Below are positions 15,168 through 23,447 of a stretch of DNA of 25,859 nt, in pieces. The position numbers and the translations under genes are program-made. Origin of the DNA: JBEAOO01 sp041164825. Lineage in GTDB: Bacteria; Pseudomonadota; Gammaproteobacteria; Burkholderiales; Burkholderiaceae_C. The DNA is taken from contig JBEAOO010000299.1 in NCBI GenBank assembly GCA_041164825.1, positions 1 to 25,859 on the forward strand, read 5' to 3'. A model generated the notes under the pieces. The model ran no database searches. It was not told the DNA's origin and was given only the letters and a program-made list of their open reading frames with translations. Within the stretch, counting starts at the first letter, position 1, and the number at the start of each line of letters is the position of its first letter.

Positions 15168-16798
15168 GCCCGCAGCGCGCGCCCGCAGGCGAGGGCACAG
15201 ACGAGGACGAGGCGCCCGACGCTGACGGGCGCCACCGCAACCCCTTTGTCAGCCCCGACCAGCCGCGCGAGCAGCGCTCGCTGTTTGGCGAAATCCTGGA
15301 CTGGATGCTCGCCCCGCTGCTGCTGCTGTGGCCGATGAGCGTGGGGCTGACGTGGTTGATTGCGCAGAGCATTGCCAACAAGCCCTTTGACCGCGACATG
15401 GGCGACACCGCCCGCTACTTGGCGCGGCAGGTGAAGGTGCAAAGTGTGGGCAGTGCCCAAGCGCTGACGCGCTTTGCCTGGCCCGCTGCGGCCTCGGAGA
15501 TTTTGCGCAGCGACGAAACGGACGAGGTGTTTTACCAAGTGCGCAATGCGCAGGGCGAGTTGCTCAGTGGCGACCCGACCATCCCCGCACCACACGACGA
15601 ATCTCGTGCCCCCGCTGGTGAGCTGCATTTTCGCGACGACACCATTCAGGCCGCCGACGTGCGCGTGGCCTACCTGTGGATCGACGTGCCCGGCCGGCCT
15701 GGCGAAACAGCGGCGCTGGTGCAGGTGGCCGAAACGCTGGGCAAGCGCTCGCGCCTGGCCACCGAAATCATCAAAGGCGTGATCCTGCCGCAGTTTGTGA
15801 TCCTGCCGCTGGCGGTGCTGCTGGTGTGGCTGGCGCTGGCGCGCGGCATCGCGCCGTTGAACGCCTTGCAGCAACGCATCCGCCGCCGGCAAAGTGGCGA
15901 TTTGAGCCCCATCGACGTGCGCGAGGCGCCCGAAGAAGTGGCGCCACTGGTGACGGCCATCAACGAGTTGCTGGGCCGGCTCGATCAATCGATCAGCACC
16001 CAAAAACACTTTTTGGCCGATGCCGCGCACCAGCTGAAAACGCCGCTGGCCGGGCTGCGCATGCAAGCCGAGTTGGCCCAGCAAGAGATCGACGCAGGCC
16101 ATGCCGATCCGCAATCGCTCAAGCGTTCACTGCAGCAGATCTCGCGCTCCACCCAGCGCGCCGCGCACATGGTGAATCAACTGCTGGCCATGGCCCGCGC
16201 CGAGAACACCGCCGACGTGGTGCAGCACAAGCCGGTGAGCCTGGAGCGCCTGGCCACCGAGACCGTTCACGACTTCGTGCCCAAGGCCATGGAGAAGCGC
16301 ATCGATCTCGGCTACGAAGGCCCGGCCACACGCGGCGAGCGCCGCGGACCGATGGTGATGGGCAACGCGCTGCTGCTGCGCGAGCTGATCCGCAACCTGG
16401 TCGACAACGCGCTGCAATACACCCCGCCCGGTGGCACGGTGACGGCGCGGGTGATTCACGACCCGTTTGGCCGGGTGGCCATGCTGCAGGTGGAAGACTC
16501 GGGCCCGGGCATTCCGGCCGATGAGCGCGAGAAGGTGTTTGCGCCGTTTTACCGCGCGCTCGGCACCAATGTGGATGGCTCGGGCCTCGGGCTGGCCATC
16601 GTGCGCGAGATTGCCGAGCAACACGGTGCCGAGGTGACGCTGGACGAAGCGCACCCGCGCCACCCCGTGCCCAAGGAGTTCATGGACAACGCAGCCTCGG
16701 CAGCAGGTGTGGGCGCGCTGTTCACGTTGAAGTTCAAGGCGCTGCCTGCCGAACCCGAACCCAGCCCTTCAGCGCCGCAGTCGGCCGACCTGCACTGA
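15164..16798 (+). CDS. TctE/QseC-like sensor histidine kinase
   Basis: The protein has 544 residues from TTG 15164, which overlaps the regulator stop as TTGA and has GGAG eleven bases upstream. TTG 15143 would give 551 residues; no ATG occurs before the first membrane helix. The N-terminus is acidic and hydrophilic. A membrane helix (WMLAPLLLLWPMSVGLTWLI) is followed by a periplasmic TctE-type sensor domain (about 65-200) and a second helix (ILPQFVILPLAVLLVWLALA). HAMP-like linker, H-box FLADAAHQLKTPLAGLR (His289), N-box LIRNLVDNALQYTPPGG, G1 DSGPGIP and G2 GSGLGLAIV follow. All residues needed for autophosphorylation are present. It should phosphorylate Asp51 of the upstream regulator. Tricarboxylate sensing is known for TctE but is only a guess here. 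It is convergent with rodA, with a 63-base gap and no clear terminator. Confidence 0.9.
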   Translation: MSPQRAPAGEGTDEDEAPDADGRHRNPFVSPDQPREQRSLFGEILDWMLAPLLLLWPMSVGLTWLIAQSIANKPFDRDMGDTARYLARQVKVQSVGSAQALTRFAWPAAASEILRSDETDEVFYQVRNAQGELLSGDPTIPAPHDESRAPAGELHFRDDTIQAADVRVAYLWIDVPGRPGETAALVQVAETLGKRSRLATEIIKGVILPQFVILPLAVLLVWLALARGIAPLNALQQRIRRRQSGDLSPIDVREAPEEVAPLVTAINELLGRLDQSISTQKHFLADAAHQLKTPLAGLRMQAELAQQEIDAGHADPQSLKRSLQQISRSTQRAAHMVNQLLAMARAENTADVVQHKPVSLERLATETVHDFVPKAMEKRIDLGYEGPATRGERRGPMVMGNALLLRELIRNLVDNALQYTPPGGTVTARVIHDPFGRVAMLQVEDSGPGIPADEREKVFAPFYRALGTNVDGSGLGLAIVREIAEQHGAEVTLDEAHPRHPVPKEFMDNAASAAGVGALFTLKFKALPAEPEPSPSAPQSADLH

Positions 16799-16861
16799 GC
16801 GTGCGGTGTACACACGCGGCACGGTTCGCGGCCGCGACAGGCCGAGCGGGCCCAGCGCGCG

Positions 16862-18019
16862 CTACGACTGCACCAAGCGCCGGCTCTTGGCGATCGACAT
16901 CAGCATGCCCAGACCAATGCCCAGCGTCACCATGGCCGTGCCGCCATAGCTGATGAAGGGCAAGGGCACGCCCACCACCGGCAAGATGCCGCTGACCATG
17001 CCCATGTTGACGAAGCAGTAGGTGAAAAAGCTCAGCGTGATGGCGCCGGCCAGCAGGCGCGAAAACAGCGTGGGTGCGTCGGCCGCAATCATCAAGCCGC
17101 GGAACACCAGCAGCGTGAAACCCAGCAGCAACGCGCTGAACCCCATCAGCCCGAACTCTTCGCAGAAGGCCGCGAACACGAAGTCGGTGGTGCGCTCGGG
17201 GATGAACTCCAAATGGGTCTGGGTGCCCTTCATGAAGCCCTTGCCATCGACGCCGCCCGAGCCAATGGCGATCATGCCTTGGATGATATGGAAGCCCTTG
17301 CCGAGGGGGTCTTTGGTCGGGTCGAGCAGGGTGCAGATGCGGTTTTTTTGGTAGTCGTGCAGCATTGGCCACTTCACTTGGGGCTGGCAGATGGCGTCTT
17401 CTGACGCCACCAGCGCCGCCACCGCCACCGCGCCGAGCAACAACACCGGCACGATCAGCCGCCACGACAGGCCGGCGAAGAAGATCACGTACAAGCCCGC
17501 CGACAACACCAAAATGGCCGTGCCCAAATCGGGCTGCTTGACGATCAAGCCCACGGGCAGCGCCAGCAGGCCCAGCGCCCACAGAAAGTCACTCACGCGC
17601 AACTGCCCATGGCGGCGCTGAAACCACCAGGCCAGCACCATCGGGGTGGCGATCTTCAAGATCTCGCTGGGCTGGATCACCATGCCCACATTGAGCCAGC
17701 GCGTGGCGCCTTTTTTGGTGACACCAAACAGCGCCGTGGCCACCAGCAGCACCATGCCCACGGTGTAGAGCGGCACGGCCAACTCCATCAGGCGCTGCGG
17801 CGGCAGTTGCGCCACCAAAAACATGATCAGCGCGGCCAGCATCATGTTGCGGCCGTGGTCGACAAAACGCGTGCCGTGGTCAAAGCCCACCGAGTACATG
17901 GTGGCCAGGCCGCCCGCGGCCAGCGCGGTGACGATCAGCAGCAGCGGGATGTCGAAGCTCAGCAGCACCGGGCGAACCCGCTGCCACAGCGAGGGTTTGT
18001 CAAAGGCGGCCAGGTTCAT
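16862..18019 (-). CDS. rodA: RodA, SEDS-family peptidoglycan glycosyltransferase
   Basis: The protein has 385 residues with about ten membrane helices. SEDS signatures include KKGATRWLN (102-110), QPSEILKIATP (116-126), KQPDLGTA (161-168), FIPERTTDFVFAAFCEEFG (272-290, with the essential Asp279) and PVVGVPLPFISYGG near the end. RodA polymerises lipid II into glycan strands as part of the elongasome, together with PBP2. The frame stays open far upstream of ATG 18019, but that extension is a shadow of mrdA. MNLAAFDKPS preceded by GGAGAAG is the start. It overlaps the mrdA stop as ATGA, consistent with equal production of the RodA-PBP2 pair. It is the last gene of the rod-shape operon. Confidence 0.97.
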   Translation of the reverse strand: MNLAAFDKPSLWQRVRPVLLSFDIPLLLIVTALAAGGLATMYSVGFDHGTRFVDHGRNMMLAALIMFLVAQLPPQRLMELAVPLYTVGMVLLVATALFGVTKKGATRWLNVGMVIQPSEILKIATPMVLAWWFQRRHGQLRVSDFLWALGLLALPVGLIVKQPDLGTAILVLSAGLYVIFFAGLSWRLIVPVLLLGAVAVAALVASEDAICQPQVKWPMLHDYQKNRICTLLDPTKDPLGKGFHIIQGMIAIGSGGVDGKGFMKGTQTHLEFIPERTTDFVFAAFCEEFGLMGFSALLLGFTLLVFRGLMIAADAPTLFSRLLAGAITLSFFTYCFVNMGMVSGILPVVGVPLPFISYGGTAMVTLGIGLGMLMSIAKSRRLVQS

Positions 18020-20079
18020 CGACTTCTCCGGTGGGTCCAGGCCGGGCTGGCGTGGCTGACGACCGGCGCCGAAGCGCCTGCGGCCGGGGCACTCGCGATC
18101 TCGGCGGTGACCGCCGGTTGCGAGGCCGCCGCCCCCGGCAACATCACGCTGGCCGCAAGCCGCGGGGTGCCGACCGGTGCGGTGGCCTTGCCGATGCGCG
18201 TGACGGCGACATCGGCCTCGCTGGGGTAGGTGCCGTTGATCACGAAGTCGAACACGCGGCGCGCGATGGGGGCGGCCGCCTCCCCCCCAAAACCTGCGTT
18301 TTCCACCACCAGCGCCACCGCGATGGTGGGCTCCATGGCGGGCGCATAGGCCATGAACAGCGCGTGGTCGCGCAGGTGTTCGGCCATCTTGGAGGCGTTG
18401 TACTTTTCGTTTTGCTTGATCGTCACCACCTGTGCGGTGCCCGTCTTGCCGGCCGACACATACCCCGCGCCGGCAAAGGCCGACGACGAGGTGCCTTCGC
18501 GGTTCACGCCAATCAGCGCATTGCGGATCACGGCCAAGTGCTCGGGCTTGATCTCCAGCGGCGGCAGTGGCTCGGCCGCGGCCGGCGCACGTGCGGTGCC
18601 CGACACCACTTCGACAATTTGTTTGACCAAGTGCGGCCGGTGGCGCTGCCCACCGCTGGCCAGCGTGGACGCGGCCTGCGACATCTGCAGCACCGTGAAG
18701 GCGTTGTAGCCCTGGCCGATGCCGAGCGAAATCGTCTCGCCCGCGTACCAGCGCTTTTGCTCGGGCTTGCGGTAGGCCTTGCGCTTCCATTCCATCGACG
18801 GCAGCACCCCGCGCACTTCGCCTTCGAGGTCCACGCCGGTGATCTGGCCAAAACCAAACGGTGCCATCTGCTTGGCGATCAGATCGACCCCCAGGTCGTT
18901 GGCGAGCATGTAGTAGTAGGTGTCGCAGGAGTGAACGATGGAGCGGTACATGTCCACATAGCCATGCCCGCCCTCCTTGTCGTCGCGGAACTTGTGGTTG
19001 CCGAACCAGAAATAGCCCGGGTCGGAGATGGCCTGCTGCGGCGTGCGCTTGCCGGTGGCGAGTGCGGCCAGCGCCATGTAGGGCTTGTAGGTGGAGCCGG
19101 GCGGGTAGGTGCCGCGCAGCGCACGGTTGAGCAGCGGTTTGTCGGGCGATTCATTGAGCTCGCGCCAGTTGTCGGCGTCGATGCCATCGACAAACAAGTT
19201 GGGGTCGAAGGTGGGCTTGGAAACAAAGGCCAGCACCTCGCCGCTGCGCGGGTCAATGGCCACCAGCGCGCCGCGGCGGTCGCCGTAGAGCTCCTCCACC
19301 AGCGCTTGCAGCCGGATGTCGATCGACAGCACCAGCGTGTTGCCGGGTGTGGCCGGCTGGCTGTTGAGGCGGCGCACCGCCCGGCCACCGGCCGAGGTCT
19401 CGACCTCCTCAAAACCGGTCATGCCGTGCAGCTCGGTTTCGTAGCTTTGCTCCACACCGAGCTTGCCGATGTATTCGGTGCCACGGTAGTTGCCGACGTT
19501 TTCGTCGGTCCAGTCTTCCATGGCCTTTTTCTCGGCCTGGTTGATGCGCCCGATGTAGCCGATCAGGTGGCTGCCCACCTCGCCCAGTGGGTAGTTGCGA
19601 AACAAACGCGCCTTGATGTCGACACCCGGAAAACGGAAATGCTGGGCCGAAAAGCGGGCCACCTCGTCGTCGCTCAGCTTGGTGCGAATGGGCAGCGACT
19701 CAAAGCTCTTGCTCTCGTCCATCAGCCGCTTGAAGCGGCGGCGGTCACGCGCCTGGATGTCGACCACCGTGGCCAGTTGGTCGATCGTGGCCTCCACGTC
19801 GTCCACCTTCGACGGCGTGATTTCGAGCGTGTAGGCCGAGTAGTTGTTGGCCAACACCACGCCGTTGCGGTCGACGATGAGGCCGCGGTTGGGCACCACC
19901 GGCACCACGGCGATGCGGTTGTTTTCGGCCTGGGTGGAGAGCTCTTCGTGGCGCACCACCTGCAGGTAAATCAAGCGCGCCACCAACAGCCCGAACATGA
20001 ACAGCACAAATGCGCCCGCCACCACCACGCGCGTGCGGAAGCGGCCGAGCTCTTGCTCGACGTTCTTGAGCTCGGTCAT
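18016..20079 (-). CDS. mrdA: Penicillin-binding protein 2 (MrdA), peptidoglycan transpeptidase
   Basis: The protein has 687 residues. A single N-terminal membrane anchor (about 18-38) is followed by a dimerisation/pedestal region with VPNRGLIVDRNGVVLANN (62-79) and the transpeptidase domain. Catalytic motifs are STYK (Ser329-Lys332), SCD (384-386) and KTG (545-547). It cross-links glycan strands during side-wall elongation in the periplasm and activates RodA. The C-terminal extension (about 610-687) is Ala-rich and low complexity, longer than in E. coli MrdA (633 residues). AGGAGG lies ten bases before ATG 20079. It overlaps rodA by four bases and follows mreD after a 106-base gap that carries a short tandem repeat. 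Confidence 0.97.
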   Translation of the reverse strand: MTELKNVEQELGRFRTRVVVAGAFVLFMFGLLVARLIYLQVVRHEELSTQAENNRIAVVPVVPNRGLIVDRNGVVLANNYSAYTLEITPSKVDDVEATIDQLATVVDIQARDRRRFKRLMDESKSFESLPIRTKLSDDEVARFSAQHFRFPGVDIKARLFRNYPLGEVGSHLIGYIGRINQAEKKAMEDWTDENVGNYRGTEYIGKLGVEQSYETELHGMTGFEEVETSAGGRAVRRLNSQPATPGNTLVLSIDIRLQALVEELYGDRRGALVAIDPRSGEVLAFVSKPTFDPNLFVDGIDADNWRELNESPDKPLLNRALRGTYPPGSTYKPYMALAALATGKRTPQQAISDPGYFWFGNHKFRDDKEGGHGYVDMYRSIVHSCDTYYYMLANDLGVDLIAKQMAPFGFGQITGVDLEGEVRGVLPSMEWKRKAYRKPEQKRWYAGETISLGIGQGYNAFTVLQMSQAASTLASGGQRHRPHLVKQIVEVVSGTARAPAAAEPLPPLEIKPEHLAVIRNALIGVNREGTSSSAFAGAGYVSAGKTGTAQVVTIKQNEKYNASKMAEHLRDHALFMAYAPAMEPTIAVALVVENAGFGGEAAAPIARRVFDFVINGTYPSEADVAVTRIGKATAPVGTPRLAASVMLPGAAASQPAVTAEIASAPAAGASAPVVSHASPAWTHRRSR

Positions 20080-20160
20080 GCGCAGCGCGCCTCCTGCCGA
20101 GCCAGCGCCGCAGCGGCGGCAACCGATGCATCGGCGCGAGGGGCGTCAGTGCGGATGACC

Positions 20161-20190
20161 GCAGGTCGCAGCAGGTCGCAGCAGGTCACA
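20161..20190. repeat. Three tandem copies of a 10-bp unit at the end of mreD
   Basis: GCAGGTCGCA occurs twice in a row, followed by GCAGGTCACA, which differs at one base. The third copy overlaps the 3' end of mreD and supplies its TGA stop (minus strand, 20186-20188). The unit length is not a multiple of three. Confidence 0.85.
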
Positions 20191-20707
20191 GCGGGCGGTT
20201 TTGGTCGGGGTCGGGCGCGCGGCGTTGCGGCGCCAACAGCAGGGTGGTGGCCACCGGCCACAGCAAGGCTTCGAACAGCGGCGCGAGCATCAGTTCCCAC
20301 CCCGGCCACATGCCCCCCGCGGCCATGCGCACCACAAACGACACCAGGTGCGCCGCGATGAACAGCGGCAGCACCTGCACCGCCTGCGACAACACCGGAA
20401 ACCACAACAAGCGGCGGTGGATGGTGATGGCGAAATAGGCCAGCAGGCTGTAGGCCAGCGCGTGCTGGCCCAGCACCGCACTCTGGTGCACATCCATCAC
20501 CAAGCCGAACAAAAACGAGGTGCCAATGCCCACGCGACGCGGTTGGTGCACGGCCCAAAACGCCAGCACCAGCGCCAGCCAATCGGGGAAGCCCGCCGCA
20601 CGGCCGAGCGGCACGATGTTGAGCACCGCCGCCAGCAGCAGCGTGAACCACACGAACAGCGGGTTGGCCGGCAGCAGCAGCTGGTTGGCGCCACGGGGCA
20701 TGATCAT
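20186..20707 (-). CDS. mreD: Rod-shape-determining membrane protein MreD
   Basis: The protein has 173 residues, hydrophobic, with about five membrane helices. LFVWFTLLLAAVLNIVPLG, FPDWLALVLAFWAVHQPRRVG and FLFGLVMDVHQSAVLGQHAL are typical MreD segments. MreD works with MreC to link cytoplasmic MreB filaments to the peptidoglycan synthases. The start ATG 20707 overlaps the mreC stop as ATGA; ATG 20701 is a possible alternative. The stop lies in a divergent copy of a 10-bp tandem repeat, so the C-terminus may vary between strains. Confidence 0.95.
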   Translation of the reverse strand: MIMPRGANQLLLPANPLFVWFTLLLAAVLNIVPLGRAAGFPDWLALVLAFWAVHQPRRVGIGTSFLFGLVMDVHQSAVLGQHALAYSLLAYFAITIHRRLLWFPVLSQAVQVLPLFIAAHLVSFVVRMAAGGMWPGWELMLAPLFEALLWPVATTLLLAPQRRAPDPDQNRPL

Positions 20708-21681
20708 GGGCTGCCTTTTGCCGCGGACGCCGCAGCCGAGGCCGCACGCGCGCCCTTGCGCGCTGCTGCCGACGACGACGACGATTTGCGCACCGGCTCA
20801 GTCACCTCGGGCGCGGGTCGGGGCGGCTGTTGCAGACCCACCGGCTCCAGCACCAGCACGTGGCGCAGCGCGTCGGGCCAAGCGGCCGGTTGCAGGTCGA
20901 TGCGGGCAAAACCCGAATCGGCCTTGCGCGTCACGGTCACCACCTTGGCCACGGCAATGCCGGGCGGGTAGACACCGTCCACGCCCGAGGTGGTGAGCAC
21001 ATCCCCCACCTGCACATCGGCATTGCCAGCCATGAAACGCAACTCCAAACCGCCACCATTGGCCGCGCCAAAAGCCACGCTGCGGTGGCCGGTGCGCGGG
21101 TTGAGCACGGGGATCACCGCGTCCTTGTCGGTCAACAGCGTCACCTCGGCGCTCAGCGGGTACAGGCGCGTCACCTGGCCCAGCACACCAGCCTCGTTGA
21201 TCACTGGCGCGCCTTCGCGCACGCCCTGGTTTTGACCGCGGTCGATGATGACCTTGCGCGAGTAGGGGTCGGGTGCGTCGTACAGCACCTCGGCCGCCAT
21301 CGACTTCACCGTCAGCGCCGGGCGCATGTCCACCAAGGCACGCAACTGCGTGTTCTCGGCCGTCAGTTGCTCGACGCGCGCAGCGCGCTCCGACAACGCC
21401 GCCAGCTGCTTGCGCGCCACCGCCTCACGCGCCAAGGCCGCACGCAGGCCATCGACGTAATCACTGCCGCCGCCCCAGGCTTCAGCCGGCACCTGCAAGG
21501 CGCGCTGCACGGGGTGCAACACCGTCATCATGGCCGAACGCAGCGGTTGCGTGACCTTGAAACGGGTGTCGGCCACCATCAAAAACAGCGCCAACGCCGA
21601 GAAAAACGTGAGCTTGGTCAGCGCCGACGTGCCCTGTCGAAAGAAGGGCGGCGGTGTGCGGTCCAGGGTGCCCAGGGGCAT
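20704..21681 (-). CDS. mreC: Rod-shape-determining protein MreC
   Basis: The protein has 325 residues. A short cytoplasmic N-terminus leads to one membrane helix (about 22-37). A coiled coil (about 78-118, with LSERAARVEQLTAENTQLRALV) and two beta-barrel subdomains follow, with VIIDRGQNQGVREGAPVINEAGVLGQV and VGDVLTTSGVDGVYPPGIAVAKV. It forms periplasmic assemblies that bind PBP2 and shift it to the active state. The C-terminal tail (about 285-325) is rich in Pro, then Ser/Ala/Lys (KSSSSSAAARKG) and looks disordered. It lies 90 bases after mreB, with a hairpin in the gap, and overlaps mreD by four bases. Confidence 0.96.
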   Translation of the reverse strand: MPLGTLDRTPPPFFRQGTSALTKLTFFSALALFLMVADTRFKVTQPLRSAMMTVLHPVQRALQVPAEAWGGGSDYVDGLRAALAREAVARKQLAALSERAARVEQLTAENTQLRALVDMRPALTVKSMAAEVLYDAPDPYSRKVIIDRGQNQGVREGAPVINEAGVLGQVTRLYPLSAEVTLLTDKDAVIPVLNPRTGHRSVAFGAANGGGLELRFMAGNADVQVGDVLTTSGVDGVYPPGIAVAKVVTVTRKADSGFARIDLQPAAWPDALRHVLVLEPVGLQQPPRPAPEVTEPVRKSSSSSAAARKGARAASAAASAAKGSP

Positions 21682-21722
21682 GAGGTCGTTACCGTCGGTG
21701 ACAGAGGCGTTGAAAGCGCAGA

Positions 21723-21750
21723 AGCCGGCAACGTGTTGAACGTGCCGGCT
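21723..21750 (-). other. Hairpin in the mreB-mreC gap
   Basis: AGCCGGCA and TGCCGGCT form a perfect 8-bp stem, extended by a further CGT/ACG pairing past a one-base bulge. No strong T run follows on the minus strand. It could protect the mreB 3' end or partly attenuate mreCD, so that MreB is made in excess. Confidence 0.45.
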
Positions 21751-21771
21751 CCAGCGGGAGGGGGCGGGCGT

Positions 21772-22815
21772 TTACTCCGAGGTGAAGATCGAGCCCAGGC
21801 GCTCCATGCGCTCCAGCGCCATGCCACAACCGCGCACCACGCAGGTCAGAGGGTCTTCGGCCACGAGCACGGGCAGGCCGGTTTCTTCGGCCAGCAGGCG
21901 GTCCAAGTCGCGCAGCAGCGCGCCGCCGCCGGTCAGCATCATGCCGCGCTCGGCGATGTCGGCGCCCAGCTCGGGCGGGGTTTGTTCCAGCGCGTTCTTC
22001 ACGGCCGAAACGATCTGGTTCAGCGGGTCGGTCAGCGCTTCCAAGATCTCGTTGGACGAGATCGTGAAGCTGCGCGGCACGCCTTCGCTCAGGTTGCGGC
22101 CCTTGACTTCCATCTCCTTGACCTCGGAGCCGGGGAAGGCCGAACCGATGCTCTTCTTGATGGCTTCGGCCGTGGGCTCACCGATCAACATGCCGTAATT
22201 GCGGCGGATGTAGTTGATGATGGCTTCGTCGAACTTGTCGCCACCCACCCGGACCGAGCCCTTGTAGACCATGCCGCCCAAGCTGATGACGCCCACTTCG
22301 GTGGTGCCGCCGCCGATGTCGACCACCATCGAGCCCGAAGCTTCGCTCACCGGCAGGCCGGCGCCGATGGCCGCGGCCATCGGTTCTTCAATCAGGTACA
22401 CCTCGCTGGCACCGGCGCCCAGCGCCGATTCACGGATGGCACGACGCTCCACCTGGGTGGAGCCGCAAGGCACGCAAATGATGATGCGCGGGCTCGGTTT
22501 CATCATGGACCGGGGGTGGACCATCTTGATGAACTGCTTGAGCATTTGCTCGGTGACGGTGAAGTCGGCGATCACGCCGTCTTTCATCGGGCGAATGGCC
22601 TCGATGTTGCCCGGCACCTTGCCCAGCATGGCCTTGGCTTCAGCACCCACGGCCTGAATGGTTTTTTTGCCGTTGGGGCCGCCCTCGTGGCGGATGGAAA
22701 CAACAGACGGCTCGTCGAGCACGATGCCTTTGTCACGCACGTAGATCAGCGTGTTGGCAGTGCCCAGGTCGATCGCGAGGTCCGTCGAGAAGTAGCGACG
22801 AAAAGATCCGAACAT
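21772..22815 (-). CDS. mreB: Rod-shape-determining protein MreB (bacterial actin)
   Basis: The 347-residue protein is full length. It opens with MFGSFRRYFSTDLAIDLGTANTLIYV (amphipathic membrane-binding start and phosphate-1 motif). It continues with IEEPMAAAIGAGLP, VVDIGGGTTEVGVISLGG (phosphate-2) and LTGGGALLRDLDRLL (adenosine motif), all features of the actin/Hsp70 ATPase fold. MreB filaments move with the elongasome and set rod shape. It is the first gene of the mreBCD-mrdA-rodA run, so its promoter must lie in 22816-23147; I could not identify a convincing one. No strong Shine-Dalgarno precedes ATG 22815. Nothing in the protein is unusual. Confidence 0.98.
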   Translation of the reverse strand: MFGSFRRYFSTDLAIDLGTANTLIYVRDKGIVLDEPSVVSIRHEGGPNGKKTIQAVGAEAKAMLGKVPGNIEAIRPMKDGVIADFTVTEQMLKQFIKMVHPRSMMKPSPRIIICVPCGSTQVERRAIRESALGAGASEVYLIEEPMAAAIGAGLPVSEASGSMVVDIGGGTTEVGVISLGGMVYKGSVRVGGDKFDEAIINYIRRNYGMLIGEPTAEAIKKSIGSAFPGSEVKEMEVKGRNLSEGVPRSFTISSNEILEALTDPLNQIVSAVKNALEQTPPELGADIAERGMMLTGGGALLRDLDRLLAEETGLPVLVAEDPLTCVVRGCGMALERMERLGSIFTSE

Positions 22816-23147
22816 GGTGTGCGTTTTTCAAGAGTGCCCTTGCGGCGAGCGCAACACCGTGCGCAAACCCCAAGCGGCGAAATTCGTGGGTGTGGCGGGC
22901 CTCGGCCGGGGGCTCTGGCGGCAAACGCCACCGAGCGCCGCCCAGCCCGGCAGCCTCAGGAGCCACAGCCTCTTGCCCGGCGCGCGCTGTGTTGGCAACC
23001 GGGCAAAACAGGCACCGAGCAGGGCTCGAAGCGGGCTTCACCAGGGGCCTGGCCGCACTGGTCAGGGGGTTGTGGATAACCGTAGATAATACCCCATCCC
23101 CCTTGGTTCCCGCCTCCCGCGGGGACGCTTTCCAGCGTGAATCCCCC
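22816..23147. other. Divergent intergenic region between mreB and gatC
   Basis: These 332 bases hold no credible gene. They contain a perfect DnaA box (23071-23079), a GATAAT hexamer at 23085-23090 that could be the gatC -10 (no good -35 seen), and an 8-bp inverted repeat TTGCCCGG/CCGGGCAA at 22973-22980 and 22999-23006. A small CCAGG-GG-CCTGG dyad starts at 23041. Open frames here are extensions of gatC or antisense shadows. Confidence 0.6.
23071..23079 (-). promoter_or_regulatory. Perfect DnaA box upstream of gatC
   Basis: The minus strand reads TTATCCACA, identical to the high-affinity E. coli DnaA box. It ends five bases before a GATAAT -10-like hexamer, inside the likely gatC promoter. 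A single 9-mer can occur by chance. Confidence 0.45.
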
Positions 23148-23447
23148 ATGGCTTTGAGCTCCAACGATGTCAGCCGCATCGCCCAGCTGGCCCGCCTCGA
23201 ATTGCCCGAGGCCGAGCAAGCGGCGCTGCTGCAACAACTCAACGGTTTCTTCTCGATCGTCGAGCAAATGAGCGCGGTCGACACCTCGGGTGTCGAGCCG
23301 CTGTACACCCCCTTGTCCGCCGTGAGCGAGGTCACCCTGCGCCTGCGCGACGACGTGGTCAGCGAGAGCAACCAGCGCGAGCTCAACCAGCGCAGCGCCC
23401 CGTCGGTGGAAGACGGCCTGTTCCTCGTGCCCAAGGTGATCGAATGA
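23148..23447 (+). CDS. gatC: Asp/Glu-tRNA amidotransferase subunit C
   Basis: The protein has 99 residues, the usual GatC size, starting MALSSNDVSRIAQLARLELPEAE. GatC wraps around GatA and GatB and stabilises the complex. The typical pattern QLNGFFSIVEQMSAVDTSGVEPLYTP is present. The frame is open upstream to 22890, but the start at 23148 fits the family, and the upstream part does not resemble it. The stop overlaps the gatA start as ATGA. Confidence 0.97.
   Translation: MALSSNDVSRIAQLARLELPEAEQAALLQQLNGFFSIVEQMSAVDTSGVEPLYTPLSAVSEVTLRLRDDVVSESNQRELNQRSAPSVEDGLFLVPKVIE

Noticed and set aside
16799..16861. Bidirectional terminator between the sensor kinase and rodA
   Set aside because: Short dyads such as GCGGCCGC occur, but there is no T run on either strand.
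18020..18790. Upstream extension of the rodA frame to a 642-residue product (PBP2-RodA region fusion)
   Set aside because: The extra part overlaps mrdA in another frame and is low-complexity; ATG 18019 with GGAGAAG gives a normal RodA.
18031..20361. 776-residue open frame on the plus strand opposite mrdA
   Set aside because: It is antisense to a full-length PBP2 with all catalytic motifs; high third-position GC keeps antisense frames open, and the product is His/Gly/Val-rich without any recognisable domain.
20830..23079. 749-residue open frame on the plus strand opposite mreC and mreB
   Set aside because: It crosses two genuine genes and their gap in antisense; the composition is that of a GC-rich shadow.
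23071..23079. Replication origin at the DnaA box
   Set aside because: Only one box is visible, with no cluster, no AT-rich unwinding region and no dnaA, dnaN or gidA nearby.
22890..23147. Longer start for gatC at 22890
   Set aside because: The result would be about twice the GatC length, and the extra part shows no GatC similarity.
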